DNA of 64,000 nucleotides from Sciurus carolinensis (Eukaryota; Chordata; Mammalia; Rodentia; Sciuridae), in the NCBI RefSeq assembly GCF_902686445.1, contig NC_062219.1:49457056-49521055 (forward strand), given 5' to 3'. A model generated the notes under the pieces. The model saw only the letters and a list, made by a program, of their open reading frames with translations, had not been told where the DNA came from and searched no databases. Positions 11,694-22,699 of the stretch are shown here, one piece after another (position 1 is the stretch's first letter; each line of letters opens with the position of its first letter). Both the position numbers and the translations under genes were made by a program.

Positions 11694-12700
11694 ATGAGAA
11701 AACACGGGGACAAATCACCCCAAACAAACCAATATGCTCCAATATTAGAATCCATTGACAACAAAGTAGAAAAATGACAGAGAAGGAGTTGAGAATGCAC
11801 ATAGTTAAACTGATCCAGGACATAAAGGACAATGTAAGGTGTGAAATCAGAGATAAAGTTCAGGAGGTGAAAGCTCATTTCAGGAAAGAGATATAGATTC
11901 TGAAAAGAAATCAAGCAAAAATCCTCAAAATGAAGGAATCAATGAACCAAATTAAAAATTCAATGGAAAGTATCAAAAATAGACTGGACTACTTGGAAGT
12001 CAGACACTCAGGCAAGGAATACAAAATATATAATTTGAAAATAAAGTTGACCATAGACAGATGTTAAGAACCAATGAACAGAACTTCCAAGAATTATGGG
12101 ATAACCCGAAAAGACCAAATTTAAGATTTATCAGGATGGATGAAGGCACAGAGATAAAAATCAAAGGGATGTACAATGTTTTGAAAGAAATAATATCAGA
12201 AAATTTCCCAAGCCTAAAGATTGTGATAGAAAAACAAACACTAGAGGCTTACAGGACCCCAAATGCACAAAATACAACAGACCCACACCAAGGCACATTA
12301 TAATGAAAATGTCTAACATAAAGAATAAGGATAGAATTTTAAAGGCTGTGAGAGAAAAATTCAGATTATATTTAAGGGGAAACCAATTTTGATCTCAGCT
12401 AATTTCTCAACCCAGACCCTCAAATCTAGGAGGTCCTGGAATAACATATGCAACCTCTGAAAGAAAATGGATGCCTCACTCAATAATTCTATAACAAGCA
12501 AAATTAAGCTTCATATTTGAAGATGATGTTTTCTATGGTAAACAAAAGTTAAAAGAATTTACAACTAGAAAGTCTGTACTACAAGAACTTCTCAACATAT
12601 ATTCTATGAAGATGAAATGAAAAAAAAAAGAAAAAAGTGAAAACCAGCAATGGGAGGAACTACACTAAAGGATTAGTTGATCAAAGGAGAAACTAAGTCA
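11694..12700 (+). pseudogene. L1 ORF1 remnant (RNA-binding protein)
   Basis: A start codon at 11694 opens about 27 codons before a stop. Further on, the 80-codon frame at 12061-12303 shows the conserved ORF1 signature 'FQELWDNPKRPNLRFI', followed by 'ISENFPSL'. This is the part of ORF1p ahead of and into its RNA-recognition fold. Decayed C-terminal-domain text continues to about 12600. ORF1p normally trimerises and coats L1 RNA. Here multiple stops and frameshifts remove function. Confidence 0.75.
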
Positions 12701-12723
12701 AATTAGAAACCAGAAATAAACTA

Positions 12724-15700
12724 AAATTACTGGGACAACAAATCATATCTCAATAATAACCTTGAACATAAATGGCCTAAACTTATCAATCAAAAGACAT
12801 ACACTGGCAGATTGGATTAAAAAACAAGATCCAACAATATGCTGTCTCCAAGAGACTCACTGCATAGGCAAAGACATCCACAGACTGATGGTGAAAAGAA
12901 GGGAAAAAATATAGCACTCACATGGATCACATAAACAAGCAGGGGTTTCTATTCTTATATCAGATAAAGTGGATTTCAAGCCAAAGTTAATCAGGAGGGA
13001 CAAAGAAGGACATTTGATACTGCTTAAAGGAATTATATATCAATAAGATATAACAATCATAAATATCTATTTCCCCAAACAATGAAGCATCTATGTACAT
13101 CAAACAAATTCTTCTCAATTTCAAAATCAAGTAGACTACAATGCAATAATACTGGGTAACTTTAACGCACTTCTATCATCACTAAATAGATCCTCCACAC
13201 AAAAAAATGAACTAAGAGACTATAGAACTAAATAATACAATCAATAATTTAGACTTAACATACATATATAGAGTATTTCATCCCTCAATGAGTGAATACA
13301 CCTTGTTCTCAGAAGCATAAGGATCCTTCTTTAAAATAGGACATATCTTAGAACACAAAGCAACTATTAGCAAATACAAAAAAATAGAGATAATATTCTG
13401 CATTCTATCAGATCATAATGGAAAGAAATTAGAAATCAATGATAAAAAAAATAGAAGCTACTCTAACACCTAGAGAGTAATAATATACTATTGAATGACC
13501 AATGGATAGCAGAAGAATCAGGAATGAAATAAAAAATTACTTAGAAGTAAATGAGAATTGCAACACACTCTTTGACACTATGAAGGCAGTGCTAACAGGA
13601 AAGTTCATTGCATTGAGTTCATTCATGAAAAGAATAGAAAGTCAACAAATAAATGACCTAACATTACATCTCAAAGCCCTAGAAAAACAAGAACAAATCA
13701 ACACCAAAATCAGTATAAGACAGGAAAAAATTAAAATCAGAACTGAAATCAATGAAATTGAAATAAAAGAAATAATTTAAAAAATTGACAAAACAAAAAG
13801 TTGATTCTTTGAAAAAAATTTTAAAAAATCAATAAACCCTTAGCCATTCCAAGCAAGAGAGAGAAAAAACTCAAATTACTAAAATTCACAATGAAAACAT
13901 CAGGATGAACAATACTAAAATATAGAAAATAATCACCAATTCTTTTAAAATATTGCTCCAATAAAATAGAAAATATTGAAGACTGACAAATTTCTAGAGA
14001 CATATAACCTATACAAATTAAATCAGGAGGATATGGAAAATTTAACAGATTAATTTCAAGCAAAGAAATTGAAGATGCCATCAAAAGTCTCCAACTAAGA
14101 AAAGCCCAGGATTGGACAGATTCTCAGCCAAGTTCTACAAGACCTTCAAAGAAGAATAACAACAATCCTCCTCAAATTATTCCATGAAATAGAAAAGCAG
14201 GGAACCCTTTCAAACTCATTCTATGAGGCTAATATCACCCTGATACCAAAACCAGACAAAGGCACATCAGGAAAATTTCAGACCAATATCCCTGATGAAC
14301 ATAGATGAAAAAATTCTCAATAAAATTTTGGCAAATTGCATACAAAACATATTTAAAAGATAGCACACCATAATCGAGTGGAGTTCATCTCAGGGATGCA
14401 AGGTTAGTTCAATATATGGAAATCAATAAAAGTAATTCATCACATCAATAGACTTAAAAATAAGAATCATATGATCATCTCAATAGATGCAGAAAAAGCA
14501 TTTGACAAAATACCACACCCCTTCATGTTCCAAACACTAGAAAAACTAGAGATAGCAGGAATACACTTCAACATTGTAAAAGCTATAAATGCTAAACCCA
14601 AGGCCAACATCATTCTAAAAGGAGAAAAATTGAAGCCCTTCCCTCTAAGAGCTGGAACAAGACAAGGATGCCCTCTTTCACCACTTTTATTCAACATCAT
14701 CCCTGAAACTCTAGCCAGAGCAATTTGACAAAAGAAAGAAATTAAAGGCATAAGAATAGGAAAAGAAGAACTCAAACTATCCCTATGTCTGTATTTAGAG
14801 GATCCAAAAACTTTTAAAACTAATAAATGAATTCAGGAAAGTAGCAGAATATAAAATTAACACCAATAAATCAAATGCATTCCTATACATTAGTGATGAA
14901 TCCCCTGAAAGAGAAATTAGGAAAACTACCCCATTCACAACAGCACCCCCCAAAAATAAAATATTTGGGAATCAGTCTAACAAAAGAGGTGAAAGACTTC
15001 TACAAGGAAACTACTGTACACTAAAGAAAGAAAATAAAGAAGACCTTAAAAGATAGAAAGATGCCCCATGCTCTTGGATAGACAAAATTAACATTGTCCT
15101 AATGGTCATACTACAAAAGCATTATACAGATGTAATGCAATTCCTATTAAAATCCCCAAGGTTTAACTTTTTGCACTTTAGGGTTCTTGTTAAGGAAGCC
15201 AGATCCTAGGCTGACATGGTGAAGATATGGGCCTACTTTTTCTTCTAGTAGTTGCAGGGTCTCTGTTCTAGTACCTAAGTCTTTGATCCACTGTGGGTTT
15301 AGTTTTGTTCAGGATGAGAGATAAAGGTTTAATTTCATTTTGTCACATGTGGCTTTCCATTTTTCCCAGCACCACTTGTTGAATAGGCTATCTTTTCTTC
15401 AGTGAATGTTTTTAGAGTTACTTTATATTAGGTAGAGGGTAGTGAAGGGAGAGGAAAGGGTATGGGCATAGAAAGGATAGTAAGTGAAACAGACATTATT
15501 ACCTCATGTACATATATGATTGCATGACTGATATGATCCTATAATATGTACAATCAGAAAATTAAAAAATTATACTTCATTTATGTATGATCTATCAAAA
15601 TGTATAAATGCATTCTACTGTCATGTACAACAAATTAGTACAAATAATTTAAAAAAAAAAAGCCCAATGACATTCTTCATAGAAATAGAAAAAAAAATCA

Positions 15701-17000
15701 TGAAATTCATTTGGAAAACTAAGAGACCTGGAATAGACAAATAAATCCTTAGCAAGAAGAGTGAAGCAGGACACATCACAGTACCAGACTTTAAATTGTA
15801 TTATAGAGCAATAGTAACAAAAACAGCATGGTATTGGCACCAAAACAGATACATAGTCCAATGGTACAGAATAAAAGGCACAGAGAAAAACCTATATGAA
15901 TACAGTTATCTCATACTGGACAAAGGCACCAAGAATACACATTGGAGAAAAGATAGGCTCTTCAACAAATGATACTGGGAAAACTAGAAATCCATATGTA
16001 GCAAAATGAAATTAAACCCCTATCTCTCAAACTGCATAATACTCAACTCTAAGTGGATCAAGGACCTAGGCATTAGATCAGATACCCTGGGTCTACTAGA
16101 AGAAAAAGTAGGACCAAATCTGCATCATGTTGGCTTAGGACCAAATCAGCATCATGTCTTCCTTAACAAGACTCCTCAAAGAATCAATAAATGGAATGGA
16201 ATCAAACTGAAAAGCATCTTCACAGCAAAGGAAACCATCAAGAATGTGAAGATAGAGTCTGCAGAATGGGAGAAAATTTTTACCACCTGAACCTCAGATA
16301 GATCATTAATCTCCAGGACATATAAAGAACGCAAAAACACTGAACACCAAAAAAACAACCTAATCAATAAATGGGCTAAGAAACTAAACAGACACTTCAT
16401 GGAAGAAGAAATACAATCAATCAACAAATACATGAAAAAATATTCAACATCACTAGGAATTAGAGAAATGCAGATTAAAACTACCCTGGGATATCACCTC
16501 ACTCCAGTCAGAATGGCAATTATCAAAAAAACAAGCAACAATTAATGTTGGTGAGGATGTGGGGAAAAAGGTACACTCATACATTGCTGGTGGGACTGCA
16601 AATAAGTGCTACTACTATGGAAAGCAGTATGGAGATTCCTCAGAAAACTTGGAATGGAACCACCATTTGACCCAGTTATCCCACTCCTTGGATTATGCCC
16701 AAAGGACTTAAAATCAGCATACTATAGTGATGCAGTCACATCAATGTTTATAGCAGCTCAATTCACAATAGCTAAACAATGCAAGCAACCTAGATGCTCT
16801 TCAACAGATGAATGGATAAAGAAAATGTGATATATACACACGAATATTACTGAATCTTAAAGAAGAATGAAATTATCGCATTTGCCAGTAAATGGACGGA
16901 GTTGGAGAATATCATGCTAAGCGAAATAAGCCAATCCCAAAGAACCAAAGGCCCAAAGTTTTTTCTGATATACAGATGCTAATTCACAATAAGTGTGTCA
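12724..17000 (+). pseudogene. L1 ORF2 remnant (endonuclease / reverse transcriptase)
   Basis: The expected start codon reads ATT. Near it, 'TLNINGLN' (about 12760-12785) and 'LQETH' (12846-12860) mark the apurinic-type endonuclease domain. Reverse-transcriptase motif A ('[13 protein letters not shown]', about 14485-14525) and motif B ('[15 protein letters not shown]', about 14655-14700) are readable. The catalytic motif C region is missing: at about 14784-14790 the text jumps across the codons that should hold the two catalytic aspartates. A twin-primed L1 interrupts it at 15161-15661, and there is a short internal duplication near 16110-16160. It is non-functional. Confidence 0.8.
15161..15661. 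mobile_element. Short twin-primed L1 inserted in ORF2
   Basis: 15161 to about 15402 is the reverse complement of L1 ORF2 sequence whose forward counterpart lies at about 15946-16170 in the host L1. From about 15403 it switches to forward L1 3'-end sequence and ends in an A tail (15651-15661). This inverted-then-forward layout is the known product of twin priming. The host L1 text reads through from 'cctattaaaat' (before) to 'cccaatgacattc' (from 15663). Flanks AAAATCCCCAA and AAAGCCCAA look like the duplicated target. Confidence 0.8.
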
Positions 17001-17264
17001 GGGGGTGGTACTAGGGAAGAATAGAGGTACTTCGAATTAGACAGAGGGGAGTGAAGGGGGAGTAGGTATGCGGGTAGGAAAAATAGTAGAATCAATCAGA
17101 CATTGTTACTCTATGTGCATTTATGATTACACAACCAATGTAATTTTACATCATGTGCAACTAGAAGAATGAGAATTTATACTCTATTTATGTATGATGT
17201 GTCAAAATGCATCCTACTGTCATGTATAACTAATTAGAATTTTAAAAAAGAAACATAATATAAG

Positions 17265-17582
17265 CTACATATGCAATTTAAATCCTAATAGCCTTAATTA
17301 AAAATATTTTTGAAGGTGAAAATAATTTAATATATTCAACTATTATATTTTATTAATATATTTTAATTTATCAATAAATATATTTTCATTTAGCCAATCC
17401 TAAATATTATTATTTTAACACAATATAAAATTACTAATTAAATATCATCCTGAATATTTTTCATGATATCTTTGACATTCCATTATTTTACACTTATAGA
17501 GCATCTCAGTCAGTCTAATCTCATTTGTAATGTCTCATAGCTTCATGTGGCTAGAACTGGTAACACTGTACTGAACAGTCAG
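17265..17582 (-). mobile_element. DNA transposon, right piece (split by L1)
   Basis: This continues the element begun at 9692-9721. On the minus strand it carries the 'cacatgaagc' version of the 'ccacatgtggct' box, then 'gagatgctctataagtgt', then the AT-rich middle. The two pieces join without loss once the L1 and one copy of its target duplication are removed. Confidence 0.65.
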
Positions 17583-18107
17583 ACGATAGATATTACTAAC
17601 CTTTCCATCTCCTACATGAACTGTAGCTGTTCTTATAGATGCTTTGTGCTAAAGCCAAAAGGAACCTGTGCATTTCGCAGAGCTGGAAGAAAGAATTTTG
17701 AAAGTTTTCACCATAAGGTAATGATAAATGTTTGAGGAAATAGAAATGACTAACCTGATTTAAATATAATGCAATATATAAGTATATCAAAACATTATGT
17801 CATCTCATCAGTATGCAGGATTTTTGTGTTGCTCTGTGCCAGTTAAAGTTTAATTTTAAAAAGGAACTTGTTGTCAGTCAAATCAACCCAAGATTCACTT
17901 TCTTGTCTTTACATTGCTAACCCCACTCTTTCTCATAGCCTGGAAAGCCTCCCTCTGCTCCCTTCTGTTCTAGGTTCCGTTTGTTTTTCTTTAAGCCCAG
18001 TCCAATTTTATAGCTATCTGGCCAAAACCTTCCTAATATGGTCCCAGATAACAATGGTTGGTTTCTGCTCTTGAAGGCTAAAAATGGAATGATTTGAATT
18101 GTAAAAC

Positions 18108-18225
18108 ATGATGCTCTTCTCTTAATAAAACTACCCACATGTGTCTATTGAGTACTTGAAAGGAGTTAGTCCAAACCGAAATGTGTTAGTTGTGTAAAAT
18201 GCATGCCAAATTTGAAGACCTGGTA
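18108..18225 (+). mobile_element. DNA transposon, 5' piece (split)
   Basis: The boxes 'ccacatgtgtctattgagta', 'cttgaaaggagttagtcc' and 'aaatttgaagacctggta' match the first third of the copy at 6322. The element stops at 18225 where an LTR begins and resumes at about 21684. The 17583-18107 interval before it is unique DNA with no gene seen. Confidence 0.65.
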
Positions 18226-18699
18226 TGTCTACGAGTTTTCCATTGCTGCTATAAAAATTACCACCAATTTAGTGGCTTTAAAGCTCTCAATTTTTATCTC
18301 ATAATTCTGTAAACCAGATTAATTCCCAGTAACATGTACCTGAGTTGAGTGCTCTGCTTAGAGTCTCATAAAGCCAAAATCAAGGTGTCTGTCACTTCAT
18401 TCTTTTGTCGGGACTCAAAAGATGAATCTATCTCCATTATCCTTCAGGTCATTGGTCAAATTCAGTTTCTCTGGGTTACAGGGTAGTAATCTCCTTTCCT
18501 GCCTGACCATCATCCAGAGGACTTCGGGATCTAAGGCAACCTGTATTCCTTGTCACATTGTCACTTCCATCTTCAAACCAACAAGGGCATGTTGCATTCT
18601 TCACATGCTTTTCATGTGACAGAGTCCTGCGTCTGTTGCATCTCTTCTATTTCTAGTCTGAGCATCTTCTCTGCTGCTGAGAACTTATATGAAGGAACT
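18226..18699 (+). mobile_element. MLT2-type ERVL LTR, 5' piece
   Basis: It begins TG at 18226. The opening 'ttccattgctgctataaa', 'ttaccaccaatttagtggct' and later 'aaaatcaaggtgtctg' and 'cttccatcttcaaacca' blocks follow the MLT2 LTR order as I know it. The LTR breaks near 18700 and its last fifth appears at about 21547-21681. The family assignment is from recall. Confidence 0.6.
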
Positions 18700-20041
18700 C
18701 TCCAGAATACTCAAGTGAAAGGCAGGATTTGTGGCTTCCTAAGCCTTCCTGCTCACTGAAACCAGCCATCATTCACCAGCTATCAAAAATGGTGAAAGAA
18801 ACCACTTTAATAGAATGTTTTGGGGTCAAACTCAAGGCCATCAGAAGTTTAAAAAGGCTTATAGAAAACTGAAGTACCACCCTGATAAGAATTATAGGAG
18901 AGAAGTTTAACCAGATTTCTCACGCTTATGAAGTGCTCTCTGATGCAAATAAAATGAAATTAGGTGACAAAGGAGGAGAATAGTTAAAGTTGGTGGAGCA
19001 AGTGGTGGTATTGCTCCCCCATGGTCATCTCTGGGTTTATTTTTTGAAGGAGGAAGGCTATAGACAGAAAGGAAAGGCAAAAATTATCTGAACTAGCTCA
19101 TTGTAACCTCCAAAGATTTACATGATGTTGCAACAAGAAAACTAGCTCCACAAAAGTATCTGATTTGTGACAAACATGAAGGCTGAGGTTTGAAAAAGGC
19201 AGAAGTGAGGACCCAATCACTGAGGTGCTGGAATGCAAACAAGAAATTCTCAGATGGGAGCTGGAATGACTCAGCAAATTCATTCTGCAGGTATGGGGAA
19301 CAGATTAGTCCTAAAAACAGATGTTAAACCTACAGTTGGACTAAGACCCCCTGTTAAATCCCCAATACCACCAAAAAACAAATACAAAGAAGGCTGACAT
19401 ATAAGATATGTCAAAGAAGAATCTACAAATTCACATAGACAAAGATGTGAAAGATGACCTGAAGATAATATTCCATGGTAAATGAGATCAAGAATGGTGA
19501 CTGAAACCAGAAGATATCATTGTTTTAGGTTAGAAGGACCACACTGTTCTTAATGAGGAGAAGATCTTTTCATATATGTGGACATATAAATGGTTGAATG
19601 ATTGAATGATTGCCAAAGCCAATATCCATTTTGGGCATCTTGATCATTATCATCATCTCTTATCCTCCAGGTCAGATTGTCAGGTATATACATAAATGAA
19701 AATGTGTCAATTTATTGTAGACATAGAAAAAAGGGTCCCCTCCTGATTTAGTGTAAACTCTCCTGAGAATGGCTTTCTCTGTCTTGATGGTCTCATTGTT
19801 GGAAAAACTTATACCTGAGAGGAAGGAAGTAGGAGAAAATGATGAAATTGTTCAGGTAGAATTTGTAGACTTTGAAACAAATAAGGAAAGATAGATGGTA
19901 CCATACAATGGGGAAACTTATAAGGATGATAAACATTATCCCAGAGGTGGTGTTCAGTGAATAATACTGTTGGTCCTGTCCATGCAGTGGTCAATGAAGA
20001 CCTATATTCTTAATATGCTAACTACTTAACTATTGCAACAG

Positions 20042-20545
20042 GACTTAGACTCTTTATCTTTTGCCTGCATTCCTGCTTCCATTTTGCATCTGACTTCTTT
20101 GCTCTGAGTCACCTCAGATTATAGGAACAACAAGTATGACCCATAAACATCTCATGATGAGTTGAAACTGTTCCCCAGGCAACAGCACTTTTTTTTTTTT
20201 TTTTTCTTATTGCAGATAAGGTCTAACCTTACCAATCCTAAGGTAATGGCTGGACCAGACACACCTGATCAAGATCAACTGTTGGGCAGCTCTACAAAGC
20301 CTCTAGCTATGCAAACCCCCAACCCTTACCTCATTCCCCTTCTATAATACCTCAAAATAATCGTCAACCCCTTAAAGACAGAACCAAGGACCTGAGTCCC
20401 CTTGTCTTCCAGGTATAACTACACTTATAAAAGTTCCTTTCATGTTTTTCACCATTACCTTTTCGCTGTATGTTTTTTGGGGTAAGTAGCAGGACATGTT
20501 CATTGAATCCCCAGAGTTCAGACTCTGGCCTAAGACTCCAGTAAC
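20042..20545 (+). mobile_element. ERV1-like solo LTR (copy E) in the pseudogene 3' UTR
   Basis: The downstream part ('tttttcaccattaccttttc', then a G-rich 'ttttttggggtaag' block and 'cagagttcagactctgg') is homologous to 23118-23225. Both have a 'tataaa'-type box and a CT-rich middle. The region interrupts the DNAJA1 3' UTR: 'actattgcaacagg' lies just before it and UTR-like AT-rich text follows. A 17-T run sits at 20189-20205. An old gammaretrovirus-related LTR is the best reading; exact ends are not fixed. Confidence 0.5.
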
Positions 20546-20657
20546 ACTATTATTTTAATAGTCTACTGGAGTATTATCTTAAAAGTTAAATAAAGATGAA
20601 TGAAAGTATAAAAGTTCTGACTTCTCTCTTTATGTTGAATTCTGTGTGCAGGATGAA

Positions 20658-20697
20658 ACTTAATATCTATAAAAAGTACTTAATATCTATAAAAAGT
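20658..20697 (+). repeat. 20-bp perfect tandem duplication
   Basis: Two identical 20-base units beginning 'acttaatatctataaaaag' lie head to tail. This is a single local duplication inside the DNAJA1 pseudogene 3' UTR. Confidence 0.95.
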
Positions 20698-21546
20698 ACT
20701 TTTAAAAAGTTTCTTTAGCATTTGTTAATTTATACTTTGTAACAAACTTTTTTACATGGTCAAGCTTAGCTTAAAAGGCTAGATATATGTATTGACCTCA
20801 GTGTATAAGCTTTCACTGTTAAAACTATGAAACTGATTCTGTATTTAACTGGAAACTTAAAAAGTTATTGTAGAGAAGTGGTCTTTATTGTTATTTGTGT
20901 TACATGGAATTCATTGTGATCCCTCCAGATTAATTCTACTGTCTCAAATGTTATTTGAAGATGGCACATTATAGTGCTTGGTTTGTGGGTTCAATGAGAA
21001 AAATGATAATATATGTATATAGTTTATGTATTATATAACTGTATAACATATATATGAATCATTAACTTTTGTTAATAAGTCCAGGTAACATTTTACCTCT
21101 TTTTCTGTGGACCACCATAAGCCCCTGAACAATGACTTCTGGAGCTGGGAGTCTTAGAAGTTCAAGTAAAGAGATGTTCACATGGATGAGAAGTAATTTG
21201 CATGCATGATACAGGACATTGTTCCTTAGGTATGTTGCAGGCTTACTTCAAAGGGACTGGAATTTCATGTTAGGAATATAGGAAATTATAAGTAGTTTGA
21301 ATTATATGTTTAAAAGTCATCATGTGTTCTTCACATGCTGATGTCTAAATATCAAAAATCAAAGCAATTCTTGAAATGTATGAATTTTTATAATATATCG
21401 AATACAAAGTATATCCAATGTGTGTCACTCTAGCTGTTTTCCTCCTGATAAAAAACAGCAACTTCTCACTAATTTAAGATATGTAAATTGTCATTTTAAC
21501 TAGGTAAATTGAATAATATAACAATTACTATTTGACTATTAAAAAT

Positions 21547-21681
21547 GAATCCATGTGATTAAATTGTAAGACCTGTAATTTTAATTACATGTGCCAAATC
21601 CCTTTTATAATGTAATGCAATACATTTACAGGTTCCAGGGTTTCAGACATGGACATCTTTAGGAAGACATTCTGTCCATCA
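21547..21681 (+). mobile_element. MLT2-type ERVL LTR, 3' piece
   Basis: 'caaatcccttttataatg', 'tttacaggttccaggg' and 'catggacatctttagg' followed by a CA end at 21680-21681 are the closing blocks of the LTR whose start is at 18226. The gap between the pieces is filled by the DNAJA1 pseudogene and the LTR within it. Confidence 0.6.
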
Positions 21682-21683
21682 TA

Positions 21684-21889
21684 TTTTCAAAAACATGTAA
21701 AGTATCTTAATAATTTTAATACTGATCACATTTTGAAATAATATTCTTGATATATCATATTAAATACAATATATTATTAAAATTAATTTCACCTATTTGT
21801 TATTAGTATTTTAATGTTACAAAAATATTTAAAATTATTATGTGGTTCACATGTGTTCCTTTCACTACACTTCTATTGGTCAGCACTGG
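21684..21889 (+). mobile_element. DNA transposon, 3' piece (split)
   Basis: 'aaatacaatatattattaaa' and 'ttaatttcacctatttgtta' match the AT-rich middle of the copy at 6322. 'ctattggtcagcactg' closes it at the right terminus. Together with 18108-18225 this rebuilds one element. Confidence 0.65.
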
Positions 21890-21998
21890 TCAAGACCTAG
21901 AGAAAGGTGAAATCCTCTTTCACCGCCTTCACAGTTTCTATCGTCCTACCTAGGGACCCATCCCTACCATGAGAAATGTTTCCCTTATAATTAGGCAT

Positions 21999-22426
21999 GA
22001 TGCTGTGATTTGGATATGAAGTGTCTCCTCAAAGTTCCTATGTCAATACAGTAATATTTGGAGGTAAGATTTTTAGATTATGACATTTGTAACCTAATCA
22101 GTCCACTCTAGTTTAAGAGGACTGACCGGTTGGCAGGCGGGTGGGCTGGAGCTGGAGGAGATGGATCACTGGGGCCTACCCTGGAAGGGTTCATCTTCCT
22201 TGCAGCCCCTTCCCCTTTCTGTCTCTGCTTCCTGGCTGCCATAAGGGAAGCAGTGCTCCTCTGACATGACCTTCTGATATAATGTTCTCCCTCAACGTGG
22301 GTCCACAGTAATAAAGCCTTCCCACCAAAGACTGAACCTCTGAAACTGTAAGACAAAATAAAATTTTCCTCCTCTAAGCTATTCTTGTCAGGTATCTTGG
22401 TCAGTGATGAAAAGTTGGCAAATACA
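21999..22426 (+). mobile_element. MaLR-type solo LTR (copy C)
   Basis: Same plan as copy D: 'gatgctgtgatttggatat' start, 'ggaggtaagatttttagat', a GC-rich centre with 'actggggcctaccctgg', 'gaacctctgaaactgtaaga' with an AAATAAAA polyadenylation-like box, then 'attcttgtcaggtatcttgg' at the 3' end. Its GC-rich core creates an 82-codon minus-strand frame that is not a gene. Confidence 0.7.
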
Positions 22427-22699
22427 CAGGGACTTACACTTTAATGTCTCCCATGATTAAACAAAACATAATACAATACAAAAACCACATTTCTTTTAAA
22501 CAAGGGATTCTCAATTACAGTGCCAGAGCATATAAATGTGGGTACAAGGGCTTGTTTACTTTTGATGAAAGAGTTCCTGGTCCACCAGCTCTGTACCTTA
22601 CAACCCTAGCTATTACTGACCTCACTCCATGGAGGCAGGGGGTTCTTTCATTTAATTTTGGAAAAATAAAAAAGTATTCATCTAAAAACTAGTAATACA
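22427..22699. other. Unique DNA, no gene seen
   Basis: A short frame of 82 codons (plus, 22444-22692) starts here. It lacks a recognisable domain and sits between two LTRs, so it may be chance or decayed repeat. Confidence 0.4.

Larger units (their letters stand above)
9722..17254 (+). mobile_element. Near full-length L1 LINE, degenerate
   Basis: The boundary calls rest on the ten-base duplication ATAATACAAG (9712-9721) and ATAATATAAG (17255-17264). Removing two later insertions (an LTR at 10743-11161 and a short L1 at 15161-15661) leaves about 6.6 kb, the normal length for a complete L1. Parts in order: 5' region about 9722-11690, ORF1 remnant about 11694-12700, ORF2 remnant about 12724-17000, and a 3' end closing in 'ttttaaaaaag'. 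Both reading frames are broken many times, so the copy is dead. It is a retrotransposon that once copied itself through reverse transcription at the target site. Confidence 0.8.
18700..21546 (+). pseudogene. DNAJA1: DNAJA1 processed pseudogene (Hsp40 co-chaperone)
   Basis: An intronless copy of the mRNA for the Hsp40 co-chaperone DNAJA1, which stimulates Hsp70 ATPase through its J domain. About 90 bases of 5' UTR precede the start codon (18789-18791, 'MVKETT'). Codon 28 is TGA (18870-18872). The J-domain HPD codons survive at 18878-18886 but in another frame. '[15 protein letters not shown]' is readable after them. Much of the cysteine-rich zinc-binding region is deleted (about 19180-19400). 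The C-terminal part ('VEFVDFE', 'HHP' region, 'GGVQ') is clear, and the CaaX cysteine codon has become TGA at 19958-19960. The 3' UTR continues to about 21546 around an inserted LTR (20042-20545). No introns, plus insertion into an LTR, indicate L1-mediated retrotransposition. The gene identity is secure; the UTR limits are inferred. Confidence 0.85.

Noticed and set aside
11669..11914. 81-codon minus-strand frame
   Set aside because: Antisense to the L1 ORF1 remnant.
22108..22356. 82-codon minus-strand open frame
   Set aside because: It lies wholly inside the GC-rich core of a MaLR-type LTR read antisense.
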